From: Sphingomonas sp. PP-CC-1A-547
Lineage (GTDB): Bacteria > Pseudomonadota > Alphaproteobacteria > Sphingomonadales > Sphingomonadaceae
DNA: 64,000 bases
NCBI RefSeq assembly: GCF_003610375.1
Contig: NZ_RAPZ01000010.1
Location: forward strand, 160,161-224,160
Direction: 5' to 3'
Part shown: positions 45,926 through 54,056 of the stretch, piece by piece
Layout: every line of letters starts with the position of its first letter
How positions within the stretch are numbered: the first letter of the stretch is position 1
Position numbers and translations under genes: made by a program
The notes under the pieces: generated by a model
What the model was told of the DNA's origin: nothing
Seen by the model: the letters and a program-made list of their open reading frames with translations, nothing else
The model's database searches: none

Positions 45926-46437
45926 GCCTCTCCCGCCAGTAGTGGCAGCTGGTATCCTCGGGCGGTCTGCCACCAGTCGATGCTCGAAAGCGTCGTCTGG
46001 TTGAGCAGGGTACCTCGTTCGGCCAGCCATGAGCCCGCGACGTATATCCGGGTTTCGGGATCGAGCATGATGTAGGGCTCGGACAGCGCCTTCAGCAGCA
46101 GTATGGAGCCTAATGGATCTACCTGCCGCGCCGATAGCGCAGCGCAACTTCCGCCGATCTCGTAGCACAGGCCAAGGCTCATCGAGTCCATGGAGAAAAA
46201 ATTGACTGCCAGGTCGTTCCACGTCGGCGCCAGTTCGTCATCGGGGATGGCCGCGATCTCGGAGATCAGCGCCGGGGGCGCCAGCCGGCTCACCGAGATG
46301 ATCGAGATGACGGCGGTCTCGACGACCCTCGCGTCGGCTATGAAGCTGGAGCAGGATAGCGTGCGCCACCAGCTCAGGGGTCCCGATCCCCGGTCGCGCA
46401 GGGCGTCGAGCTGGTCTTCGAGTGCGATGTTCCTCAT
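45922..46437 (-). CDS. Hypothetical protein, first gene of coupled operon
   Basis: 171 residues, with no signal peptide but several hydrophobic patches (VETAVISIISVSRLAPPAL, DPLGSILLLKALSEPYIML). Motifs such as NDLAVNFFSMDSMSLGLCYE and SSIDWWQTARGYQLPLLAG match nothing I know. It begins the five-gene unit; 133 bp upstream is the minus-strand HTH-like gene, which could be part of the same transcript or its regulator. Confidence 0.6.
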   Translation of the reverse strand: MRNIALEDQLDALRDRGSGPLSWWRTLSCSSFIADARVVETAVISIISVSRLAPPALISEIAAIPDDELAPTWNDLAVNFFSMDSMSLGLCYEIGGSCAALSARQVDPLGSILLLKALSEPYIMLDPETRIYVAGSWLAERGTLLNQTTLSSIDWWQTARGYQLPLLAGEA

Positions 46438-46570
46438 GTGGTCTAACTCCGTCCGAGGCGCCGGATTCGAGGCGCCGTCATTTCAGGATGGGATGTCTCA
46501 TCCAGAAACTGCAGAACGTAGCGGGAACGATTTGGACTCGCCGATGTAGGAATAATTATTTCGACTCCGG

Positions 46571-47197
46571 TCAGTGCTTCTCCGCCAGCCACTTCCCGTC
46601 GGCATGTATCACGAGGCCGCCCGTGTCCCTCAGCTTGGCGAGCAGGGGTGAAAGCGTCGTGCGAGGAATCCGTTCGCCGAAACGTCGCTCCACCGCGCTG
46701 ATGATCGCCGCGACGCCGAGCGGGATCGGAGACTCCCGAAGTACCTGAAGGGCCATTTCCCGGTCGGTGGGGACGTCGGGCGACGTCTTGCCCTGTCGCC
46801 TGTTTATCCTGCCTTGGCCTGGCCTGTAGAGGTCGGCGCGAAGGCTGACGTCGCCAGCGAGCAGATATGGTCTCAAGGACGATTCCAAGACGACGGAGGG
46901 AACCTCTATCCCCGTCGCCTTTGTGACTTCAGCACTGAGCGACTTGGCGGCGATGCCGTTCTTGCCGGCCTTTGCGATGATCGCGATGGCGGCGTCGATC
47001 GCGGCAGGTTCCAAGCTGGGGGATGTGCCGCCAAGGTCCGCCTCTGATAGTCTGCAGAGCTCGATGGTTGCAGCGTGCCGATCGCTGATCAGTGTTCTCG
47101 CATTTTCGATGACGGCGTCGATCTGCCGAGTGAGCTCGATGACGCGCGTCGCCTCGGCCACGATCCGCGAGGATCGCTCCGTGTCATGAATTATCAT
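46571..47197 (-). CDS. HTH-like regulator paralogous to the divergent gene
   Basis: 208 residues from ATG 47197. The N-terminal half is a coiled-coil-like helix (VAEATRVIELTRQIDAVIEN). Two similar C-terminal modules follow, both winged-helix-like: one around AAIDAAIAIIAKAGKNGIAA, the other at LGVAAIISAVERRFGERIPR plus TTLSPLLAKLRDTGG. The last module matches LGVRGLIDRVKMRFGVTIHR/TSVSPLLRKLAAEGE of the gene at 47286, which is transcribed in the opposite direction. They share a promoter region of 88 bp. A DNA-binding or regulatory role is inferred. Confidence 0.65.
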   Translation of the reverse strand: MIIHDTERSSRIVAEATRVIELTRQIDAVIENARTLISDRHAATIELCRLSEADLGGTSPSLEPAAIDAAIAIIAKAGKNGIAAKSLSAEVTKATGIEVPSVVLESSLRPYLLAGDVSLRADLYRPGQGRINRRQGKTSPDVPTDREMALQVLRESPIPLGVAAIISAVERRFGERIPRTTLSPLLAKLRDTGGLVIHADGKWLAEKH

Positions 47198-47285
47198 GCT
47201 GCTACTTCCTTTTCGGGAGCCTGTCTTAACTTTACGCACTGGAGGATCATTTGACAATGCGGTGCGCGATCGTCATGGTCGCGGA

Positions 47286-47810
47286 ATGACCGAATCACCC
47301 TCGTCCCCGCCGGCCCGCCTGGTCACCTTCGATCTCGACGACCTCTATCGTCAGCGGGCGGAGGCGGCGGATCAGCTTGCCCGGTTGGTAGCTCAGAGTG
47401 ATCTGACGGCACGCAAGCATGCTGAACTGGATGGCGCGATCCATCTGATGGAGCAGATGCTCGGATTGGCGTCGCCTCGTGATGCGTTGGAGCGGCCGAC
47501 GAAGGCGAAGGCGTCGGCACGGCGACCGTCGCAGCGGGCCATGCTGATCGCCGCAATGATCGAAGCCGATCAGCCGCTGGGCGTGCGTGGGCTGATCGAT
47601 CGAGTGAAGATGCGCTTCGGCGTGACGATCCATAGAACGAGCGTCTCGCCCTTGCTGCGCAAGCTGGCAGCGGAGGGCGAGGTCGTGCACGATCCAGATG
47701 GAGCCAGCTGGACGTTGGGCAACGTCGACCGGGCCTCCATCGAGAGGGAGGTCCGGGGCGAGATCGTCAGGTTCCGTGGCCCGAAGACCGCGAGGCGCGA
47801 GGCGGCATGA
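47286..47810 (+). CDS. HTH-like regulator paralogous to the upstream divergent gene
   Basis: 174 residues from ATG 47286. An N-terminal helix (VTFDLDDLYRQRAEAADQLA) and a coiled-coil-like stretch precede a winged-helix-like module (PSQRAMLIAAMIEADQPLGV, then MRFGVTIHRTSVSPLLRKL, HDPDGASWTL). The module is the same as the C-terminal module of the divergent gene 46571-47197. It ends in an Arg/Lys-rich tail. The pair probably arose by duplication and may regulate the coupled operon or each other. Confidence 0.65.
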   Translation: MTESPSSPPARLVTFDLDDLYRQRAEAADQLARLVAQSDLTARKHAELDGAIHLMEQMLGLASPRDALERPTKAKASARRPSQRAMLIAAMIEADQPLGVRGLIDRVKMRFGVTIHRTSVSPLLRKLAAEGEVVHDPDGASWTLGNVDRASIEREVRGEIVRFRGPKTARREAA

Positions 47811-48186
47811 TGGCCGCCCGCGAAGGTTCGCAGACCCCAGGTTTCTAGATTTGTCCCGGAGGAGGTGCGGGGCCACCGTAGCAGCGGCAGGCCCCGCGAA
47901 CCGCTCTTCCGGACCCCACCAGCAGAGGAGACGGATATGACGCCGATCTAGAGGAAGACCCCCATACGACGTCCGGACGAAGCGGCTTCGAGATGAATCT
48001 CATGCCTCGTCCCGGACGTCAACACTCGGCACGCCGCGCTGCACTGGCCCGTTTTCTGGATGGGACGGGAACTGTTCACGTTGTGTTCGGTTATCAGCCG
48101 ACTCAAGTGCGGCCGTTGGAGGACCGTGGAGGCTTATCGGCTTCTGCGATCGATGTTGGCCGCCTCCTCGATCGGAGCGGCAACCC
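47811..48186. other. Gene-poor stretch with hairpin and four-codon ORF
   Basis: GCGGGGCC (47867-47874) and GGCCCCGC (47890-47897) form a perfect hairpin after the regulator gene, without a T-run. Further on, AGAGGAG at 47924-47930 is a strong ribosome site placed 6 bp before ATG-ACG-CCG-ATC-TAG (47937-47951), a four-codon frame. It could be a leader peptide or the truncated start of a lost gene. The rest shows no convincing coding sequence. Confidence 0.5.
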
Positions 48187-48507
48187 ATGCAGCACGACGA
48201 TGCCGAAGAAACGGCCGATGGTTCTGCGGTCGTACGACCGCAGCTGCCGGACTGGCCAAGACTGATGCCGCTGCGACTTGCCTGCGCCTATTTTGGCGTG
48301 TGCGACCGAACATTCCGTAAGCTCGGCATCGCGCCGAGGCGGATCGGACGGCGAGTGCTCTGGGACCGGCATGATCTCGATCGCTTCGCGGACGGGATGG
48401 CCGGGATGCCCCATCGGTCCTCGGACCCGATGGCGGGGACACGGGCGATGGAGAAGCGGTTTTTCGCGAGGTTGAAAAATGGACAAGAAAGAGCGACCGG
48501 CAGGTAG
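48187..48507 (+). CDS. Excisionase-like helix-turn-helix protein
   Basis: 106 residues. The centre, LMPLRLACAYFGVCDRTFRK followed by IAPRRIGRRVLWDRHDLDRF, has the form of MerR-like/AlpA-type excisionase helix-turn-helix proteins. It overlaps the start of the recombinase gene by 29 bp, the usual arrangement of directionality factors. It is probably needed for excision by the downstream recombinase. Confidence 0.75.
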   Translation: MQHDDAEETADGSAVVRPQLPDWPRLMPLRLACAYFGVCDRTFRKLGIAPRRIGRRVLWDRHDLDRFADGMAGMPHRSSDPMAGTRAMEKRFFARLKNGQERATGR

Positions 48508-49663
48508 ACCCGCCTACACTTATATCGCCAAAGGCAAGTACTGGCGGTTCCGTTACAGGGGGTTTGATGCACCGCTACCGAGCCAGCCTGGAGCCCCTGA
48601 CTTCGAAGCGAAGTATGTCGAGTGCCTGGCGCTGACGATCAAACCTGCGCCGATTGCCGCCAAGCCGATGAAGGGTACGTTCGATTTCGTGATGGGGAAG
48701 TTCTACGAGGACGTGGAGTTTCGAGCGCTGGCCACCCGGACGCAGGCCAACTACCTTCAGTTCGGCAAGCGGGTTTCGAAATATCTCGGCGACTGCATGA
48801 TGCAGCTGACCACGATGGAGATGCTGGCCGGCGTCAGGAATACCATGAAGATCGGCTACGCCGAGGTGATCAGGCTATTCATCAGCCGACTCTACGTCTT
48901 CGCTGGCGACCGAGGGTACGTCCTGCAGGGGCTCAACCCGGCCCTGCGTATGCGCCGGATCAAGAGCAAGGGCCCAGGGCACGAGCCGTGGAGTCACGAG
49001 GAGATCGCTCTGCTGTTCCAGCATGCGACCGGCGGGATCCGGACGCTGATCATCATTGCGCTTTGCACTGGCCAGCGCCCAGGCGATGTCGCGCGCATGA
49101 CTTGGTCCCAGGTTCTTGCAGACTTCGTCCGCGTGCGGCAGCGCAAGACGAACGAGCTTCTGACGATTCCCATGCATCCGGTGCTGCGCGCGGAACTCGA
49201 TAGGCTGCGGGCCCAGGGTCCGGTTTCAGGCGCGATCGTCAGGAAACGTAGCGGCGGACCGATCGGGGAAGAGGGCTTCGGGTACCGAATGAAGATCTTG
49301 GTCCGGAACATTCCCGACATGCCGTGGCGGACGCCACATGGGAGTCGCTATGCTACCGCGGCGATCTTGCGCGATGCGGGCTGCGACGTGGACCAGATCT
49401 GTTCGATCATCGGTCATCGCACGTATGAGATGGCCATGAAGTACCTGAAGCGGCGAAAGCTCGCGATCGAGGCCATGGCGATGATGGTCCGACACTCGGC
49501 GCTGCCGGCCCTGCCGCCTCCTCTTGCCTTGGCCGCGCCAGTTTCGCCTGCGCGACCCGTAACTGCCGGAACCACGTGCAAGGCGGATGCGGCCGAAGTG
49601 ATCTGCCGGTTTCAGCCCTCCGCATTCGCGGAGGAGCGGTCCCTCGCGTTCATTGCCGGCTGA
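48479..49663 (+). CDS. Tyrosine recombinase at right end of island
   Basis: 394 residues. An N-terminal SAM-like core-binding domain (TQANYLQFGKRVSKYLGD) precedes the catalytic domain: Arg in ALCTGQRPGDVARM, a Lys in VRQRKTNELLTIP, the HxxR box in TPHGSRYATA, then IIGHRTYEMAMKYLKR with the late His and the Tyr nucleophile. The N-terminal domain does not resemble the left-end integrase. It has its own terminator-like hairpin. It may belong to an older insertion at the same tRNA or act together with the left enzyme. Confidence 0.9.
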   Translation: MDKKERPAGRPAYTYIAKGKYWRFRYRGFDAPLPSQPGAPDFEAKYVECLALTIKPAPIAAKPMKGTFDFVMGKFYEDVEFRALATRTQANYLQFGKRVSKYLGDCMMQLTTMEMLAGVRNTMKIGYAEVIRLFISRLYVFAGDRGYVLQGLNPALRMRRIKSKGPGHEPWSHEEIALLFQHATGGIRTLIIIALCTGQRPGDVARMTWSQVLADFVRVRQRKTNELLTIPMHPVLRAELDRLRAQGPVSGAIVRKRSGGPIGEEGFGYRMKILVRNIPDMPWRTPHGSRYATAAILRDAGCDVDQICSIIGHRTYEMAMKYLKRRKLAIEAMAMMVRHSALPALPPPLALAAPVSPARPVTAGTTCKADAAEVICRFQPSAFAEERSLAFIAG

Positions 49664-49689
49664 CGATCGGTTCGAGCACGATTTCTTCG

Positions 49690-49722
49690 AAGGGCTGGCA
49701 CCGCGAGGCGCCGGCCCTTTTC
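49690..49722 (+). terminator. Terminator after right-end recombinase
   Basis: AAGGGCTGGC pairs with GCCGGCCCTT around a GC-rich loop (one mismatch), followed by TTTTCTC. Located 27 bp after the recombinase stop. The flank up to 49986 contains a T/A-rich segment (GCATTTTGCCCAAAAAAGG) and no gene. Confidence 0.65.
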
Positions 49723-49986
49723 TCTGTCCGATGACCGTTTCAGGATGGCTTGTCAGGCTGCGAACTTTTCGCGAACTTCCGCACGGTCCCGCGGTCACCT
49801 TCGCTTTTGCGCATTTTGCCCAAAAAAGGGGTTTTGCCCGAAAACAGCCGAAGTTCGCAGGGAGGTTTGTCGTATCCAGAAACTGAGAGGGAATACAGAT
49901 CCGTTCTCGACTGCGAGAATCGCGTACAGCGTGTAAGGCGTTGTGGCGCAACCTGCCCGCAAGTTTCAACAGGGGTTAGACGAGTG

Positions 49987-50685
49987 ATGGGTAAGACATC
50001 AGCCATCATCCGGATCGCAGTCACTGTAGCCCTGACCGTGATGTCCGCTACTGCCAAGTCGCAGGTGTTCGTACCGCCATCCGGCTACAGCGGTGCGCCC
50101 GGTCCTGAGGTTGCCGTAGAACCGGAGCTAGGCGCCCCGGCTCTGACCCCGATCTTGGCCGCGTCTCTTTCGGATCGCTTCAACGTCGACCCAGGCTATC
50201 GTCGCGCCGCGTCAGCGAGCGTGAAGATCATCGGAGCCTACACGATTGCCGATCGCGACGGCGCGCACCTCATAGATGCCTGGTCGGCGGGTTATCTGCC
50301 CGTAACGCTGCGGTTCAGCGATGACCGGTGCTTCGTGCTGTCCGCGGACTATAATGGTCCGAAGCTTTCGAACGCGCGCATCGCCACAGCGGCGAATTGC
50401 GATCGACCGAGCGCCTACGATTGGAAGAGGCCGCCGGCGCCGCCCGAGAGCCCGCTCAAGTTCATCGGCACCTCGTGGGGCTTTACGGCCTGGTCCGATC
50501 CGAAGTGGGGGAACACGGTCGTTTCGTCCCCGCAGGGTACGGCGTTCGAACAGCTATACAGCATCCGGATGCCGGTGACTGCCATAATGGCGATGAACAG
50601 TCCCGACAGTCCGACTGGCAACATCACGGTGGTTGGTCGCGTCGATGGCCGGCTCACGATCGTGACGCTCCAAGTTTCATACTAA
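49987..50685 (+). CDS. Secreted protein of unknown function
   Basis: 232 residues from ATG 49987. A signal peptide (IIRIAVTVALTVMSATAKS) leads to a mature, beta-rich domain with a single disulfide possibility (DDRCFVLS, AANCDRP) and aromatic-rich segments (GTSWGFTAWSDPKWGNTVV). No family is recognised. It is the last gene inside the island, just before attR. A separate upstream extension of the frame overlaps no recognisable coding signal and was not used. Confidence 0.6.
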   Translation: MGKTSAIIRIAVTVALTVMSATAKSQVFVPPSGYSGAPGPEVAVEPELGAPALTPILAASLSDRFNVDPGYRRAASASVKIIGAYTIADRDGAHLIDAWSAGYLPVTLRFSDDRCFVLSADYNGPKLSNARIATAANCDRPSAYDWKRPPAPPESPLKFIGTSWGFTAWSDPKWGNTVVSSPQGTAFEQLYSIRMPVTAIMAMNSPDSPTGNITVVGRVDGRLTIVTLQVSY

Positions 50686-51137
50686 GCGGCGCCGATACCA
50701 ATTCGTAGCCCCTTGCAGGCAGCCTCGATTTCGCTTCGACGCGAGCACGGCACGCTCTGTTTCTGGATGGGTTGCGTGGGACAGGTCCCTGCGCATAATG
50801 GCGCCGGAGCCGTCGAATTTACCTTCGGGCGCAGGTCGCAGAGTGGTCACACTCAATCCCCTGCCGCCCCAGCCAATTATTACCTAATTTTCGATCTGCT
50901 GTAATTGTCGGCAATGTGCGACCATCAGCCAGTCGAGTGTCGCAATGGCATCTTCGCGGACTGATCACCGCCTTGGCCGAGCTCCAGCCAGTTTATCGCC
51001 GCGGTCACATTTTTGGCGATCTGGAGCGACGCCTATCGGGGTCGTCACATCGCTTTCCTGGGCCGGAGCATGGCCTGCCTCAAGCTAGGTGAGACCCGCG
51101 CACTTGGCATCCGCCTCCACTTCGTTACGCTGGAGGA
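50686..51137. other. Gene-free stretch spanning the right island boundary
   Basis: Contains attR at 50859-50875 and otherwise no coding sequence or RNA gene that I can support. The part left of attR belongs to the island; the part right of it is the original chromosomal sequence downstream of tRNA-Gln. Confidence 0.6.
50859..50875. other. attR: copy of the tRNA-Gln 3' end
   Basis: Exact 17-bp copy of the tRNA-Gln end at 25404-25420 (CCCTGCCGCCCCAGCCA), with no tRNA attached on its left. It marks the right boundary of the island. Confidence 0.85.
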
Positions 51138-52316
51138 ATGCAACTGACCCGGCCTCAAGCAGAAAATCTCGCGCGCGACGGGATGGCTGCGCTCCGCAAC
51201 GGTAATGCGGCACGCGCCTATGAAACGCTGTCCCTCCTACGCGACGGTGCACCGGGCATGCCCGCGCCGTGGTTCCTGATAGCACAAGCCGCGCAGTCGC
51301 TCGGCCGCGACGACGAGGCGGAAACCGCGCTCGTGCATTTCCTGGCAGCAGAACCACGCCACCTGGCTGCGCTGTTGACGATGGCCGCGCTGAAGGTCCG
51401 GCGCGGCGACGAGCGCGCGGCGCAATCCTTTTATCGCACCGCGCTGAACGTGGCCACGCTGCCGGATGCCACGATCGCGCCCGTGCTGGTGCCGATGCTG
51501 AAGGCGGGTGAGGCGTTCCTGGCGGATTGCGCGAAACGGTTTGCCGCACATCTCGGCGATGCGCTGGCAGGTACTGGTCTTGCCGCTGGCGTATCGGGAG
51601 GGCGTACGCGATACGCGCTCGACCTGCTGCTCGGACGGCGTGAACTGTATCTGCAACAACCGTCGATGTTCTATTTTCCCGGGCTTGCGCAGCGTGCGTT
51701 CTTCGAGCGCGACGAGTTCGCGTGGGTTGCCGCCATCGAGGCCGCGACCGCAGATATGCGTGCCGAGCTGGAAAGCGTCGTCGCGGCCGAACGGGGCTTT
51801 GCGCCCTATGTCCAGTCGACTCCAGACCGCCCCGCGCCGGCCAACCCGTTGCTCGACGATCCAAGCTGGAGCGCGTTCCAGTTGTGGCGCGGTGGCGAGC
51901 GCGTGGAGCCCAACGCATCCTCCTGTCCGCATACCATGGCCGCACTCGAGCAAGCACCGATCCCGATCATCGCAGGCCGCTCCCCGATGGCGATCTTTTC
52001 GCTGCTGAAGCCGGGCACGCACATTCGACCGCATCACGGGATGCTCAACACGCGGCTGATCTGTCATCTGCCGCTGATCGCTCCCGAAGGATGCGCACTC
52101 CGTGTCGGGGCGGAAACGCGTGCGTGGCGGACCGGCGAAATGCTAATCTTCGACGATTCGTTCGAGCACGAGGCGTGGAACCGCGGCACGGAAACCCGGA
52201 TCGTCCTGCTGTTCGAGGTTTGGCGACCCGAACTGACCGCCGACGAACGCGCCGCGTTGACCGACATCTTCGAGGCCATCGACACCTATCAAGGCGTGGC
52301 GATCGACACGGGCTGA
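51138..52316 (+). CDS. TPR protein with aspartyl/asparaginyl beta-hydroxylase domain (A)
   Basis: 392 residues. The N-terminal part (about 8-120) has TPR-type repeats (ALRNGNAARAYETLSLLRDG, AAQSLGRDDEAETALVHFLA). The C-terminal part (about 200-370) is an AspH-like Fe(II)/2-oxoglutarate domain: LKPGTHIRPHHGM (first His), HLPLIAPEGCALRVG and FDDSFEHEAWNRG (second His). No signal peptide is present, so it acts in the cytosol, probably hydroxylating peptide side chains before export or assembly. Its partner at 52351-53640 has the same architecture and faces it with 34 bp between. Confidence 0.88.
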   Translation: MQLTRPQAENLARDGMAALRNGNAARAYETLSLLRDGAPGMPAPWFLIAQAAQSLGRDDEAETALVHFLAAEPRHLAALLTMAALKVRRGDERAAQSFYRTALNVATLPDATIAPVLVPMLKAGEAFLADCAKRFAAHLGDALAGTGLAAGVSGGRTRYALDLLLGRRELYLQQPSMFYFPGLAQRAFFERDEFAWVAAIEAATADMRAELESVVAAERGFAPYVQSTPDRPAPANPLLDDPSWSAFQLWRGGERVEPNASSCPHTMAALEQAPIPIIAGRSPMAIFSLLKPGTHIRPHHGMLNTRLICHLPLIAPEGCALRVGAETRAWRTGEMLIFDDSFEHEAWNRGTETRIVLLFEVWRPELTADERAALTDIFEAIDTYQGVAIDTG

Positions 52317-52350
52317 GCATATCCCTGCGGGCCGCCCGTCGGCACCGGCT

Positions 52351-53640
52351 TCAGTCTGCAACGTCTCCGCTATTGCCGAGCTTGCTGCCGAGCGAACCGA
52401 ACAGGTGGCGCAGCATCGTCGTCTCGTCGCGCGTCAGATGGGGGTTCCAGACGTCGACGATCAGGACGGCGCGGATCGTGTCGCTGTCATTCCAGGCCTC
52501 GTGCTCGATCGTATCGTCGAACACGAACGCCTCGCCGACGCGCCATTCGCGGGTCTCGCCGCCGACGCGGAAACCACATTTGTCGGGGACGATCAGCGGC
52601 AGGTGCACGACCGAACGAATGTTGCTGACCCCGGTGTGCGGCGGCAAATGCGTGCCCGGTTTGAGGACCGAAAAGAATGCGGTCGGTGCGCGGCCAGGAA
52701 TATCCGCCAGCGGCAACGCATCGAGGATCGCCGCGGTCTGCGGACACCGCGCGCAGACCGCATCGTCGCGGACCCCGTAGCGCCAGAGATAGCGTGCACT
52801 CCACTGGTCCGAGCGATCGAGCGGGCTCCACAGATTAGCCGGCGTGCCGAGCGGCATCGCAACATAAGGCGTGAAGCCCGCCGACGGTTCGGCGAGCAAC
52901 GCCTTCAGTTCGGCGAGAATGACGGGGGTCGCCGCCTCGAACTCGGCCAGCCACGCGAAATGGTCGCGGGCGAAGAATTCGTCGGCCGGGAGGAACGGGA
53001 AATGCATTCCGTGCGGCGCGGGTGCGTAGATCGTCCGACGCCCCAGCATCGCATCGACGCAGGCATCGAACCGGCGGCGCTGCGCAGGGTCCGCGCCTGC
53101 TCGCAGCGGCTGCATCGCGGCATCGACATCGTCCGACAGCGCACGCGCATGGAATGCGGTTCGCTCCGACGCGCGCGCCAGCAATTGATCGAGCGGTGGC
53201 GATCGGTCCGCCATCGACTGGACGATCGTCGCCACCCCGCCCCAGCGGAACGCCGCCTGCGCCGCATCGCCGGTCCGGTCGTGCAGTTCGGCGAGGCGCA
53301 CGTTCGCCATCAGGTTGCGCTGGTCGAGCGCCAGCGCCCGCTCCAGCGCGGTCCGTTCCGCCACGGCATCGCCCAACCCGCGATGCGCGCTCGCCAGATT
53401 CATCCAGAGCGGTGCGGCGGCGGGATCGGCGGCCGCTGCCCGCGCGAAATATTCCGCCGCCGCGCGATCGTCACGCCCCAACGCCGCCATCCCGAGGGCG
53501 TTAAGCGCGATCGGATGGTCGGGCGCGATCGCCAGGATATCGCGAAACGCCGCAGTAGCCCTAGCCTTGTCGCCCGCGCGCTGCGCGCGATCGGCGTCGC
53601 GCAGCAGGCCGTCTAACCGCGAAGTAACATCGGCGTTCAT
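52351..53640 (-). CDS. TPR protein with aspartyl/asparaginyl beta-hydroxylase domain (B)
   Basis: 429 residues with the same plan as the gene at 51138-52316: TPR repeats at about 15-130 (LDGLLRDADRAQRAGDKARA, MAALGRDDRAAAEYFARAAA), a linker, and the AspH-like domain with LKPGTHLPPHTGV, HLPLIVPDKCGFRVG and FDDTIEHEAWNDSD. The two proteins differ enough in the TPR part to bind different partners. Product and target peptides are unknown. The start ATG is at 53640; a small secreted protein gene lies just upstream. Confidence 0.88.
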   Translation of the reverse strand: MNADVTSRLDGLLRDADRAQRAGDKARATAAFRDILAIAPDHPIALNALGMAALGRDDRAAAEYFARAAAADPAAAPLWMNLASAHRGLGDAVAERTALERALALDQRNLMANVRLAELHDRTGDAAQAAFRWGGVATIVQSMADRSPPLDQLLARASERTAFHARALSDDVDAAMQPLRAGADPAQRRRFDACVDAMLGRRTIYAPAPHGMHFPFLPADEFFARDHFAWLAEFEAATPVILAELKALLAEPSAGFTPYVAMPLGTPANLWSPLDRSDQWSARYLWRYGVRDDAVCARCPQTAAILDALPLADIPGRAPTAFFSVLKPGTHLPPHTGVSNIRSVVHLPLIVPDKCGFRVGGETREWRVGEAFVFDDTIEHEAWNDSDTIRAVLIVDVWNPHLTRDETTMLRHLFGSLGSKLGNSGDVAD

Positions 53641-53659
53641 AATGACCGTGAGGCTCTAC

Positions 53660-53923
53660 TTAGTGGCCGCCCGCCGCGGACCGATCGACCATATCCTGGC
53701 CCGTCGCGCGAGCGGATTGCGCCATTTCGTTCCATTCCTCTCGCGTGTGGCAGTCACGACGCGTTTCGATCATCGACCCCGCCGGGGCCGATCGCTTGCA
53801 TATCTTCGGGTGCGGCTTGCTGGCCGTCTTGTCAGCCACCTTGTCCGTGGTCGCCGGCTGCTGCGCGATAGCTGGGGCCGTCGCGAGGACGAACGCCAAA
53901 CCGAACGTAACCTGCTTTATCAT
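53660..53923 (-). CDS. Small secreted protein
   Basis: 87 residues: a signal peptide (MIKQVTFGLAFVLATAPAIA, cleaved before QQPA), then a polar mature part with two cysteines in KICKRSAPAGSMIETRRDC and a WNEMA segment. The Cys-Arg...Cys-x2-Arg-Glu-Glu-Trp pattern recurs in small uncharacterised sphingomonad proteins. It lies 19 bp upstream of hydroxylase B and may be co-transcribed with it, so it could be a substrate, though nothing in the sequence proves it. Confidence 0.7.
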   Translation of the reverse strand: MIKQVTFGLAFVLATAPAIAQQPATTDKVADKTASKPHPKICKRSAPAGSMIETRRDCHTREEWNEMAQSARATGQDMVDRSAAGGH

Positions 53924-54056
53924 TGCCCACCCTTTTCGACATTTTCGATAAGACCGCCATCATGCCTTATTCGTGTCGGCGCACAATCCAAATCCGACGG
54001 TTTCGCAATGTACTTCGCCGATGGCGAACGCGAATGCGATATGCCATCCAATAGCG

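Larger units (their letters stand above)
25404..50875. mobile_element. tRNA-Gln-integrated genomic island with metal and arsenic resistance
   Basis: The element is bounded by the 17-bp direct repeat of the tRNA-Gln 3' end. Tyrosine recombinases lie at both ends (25509 and 48479), and an excisionase-like gene precedes the right one. Cargo consists of a DUF3644 gene, umuDC, czc and ars operons, regulators and several uncharacterised genes. No conjugation or plasmid replication genes are visible, so mobility would depend on its own recombination or on a helper. Two recombinases suggest either a composite of two insertions or a replaced integration module. Genes outside the repeats are ordinary chromosomal ones. 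Confidence 0.85.

Noticed and set aside
43765..46437. Five-gene operon as a conjugation or type IV secretion fragment
   Set aside because: No Walker motifs, relaxase or VirB-type signatures are visible in any of the five proteins.
47993..48265. Plus-strand frame of 90 residues before the excisionase-like gene
   Set aside because: It overlaps the excisionase-like gene in a different frame, has no clear ribosome site and an uneven composition.
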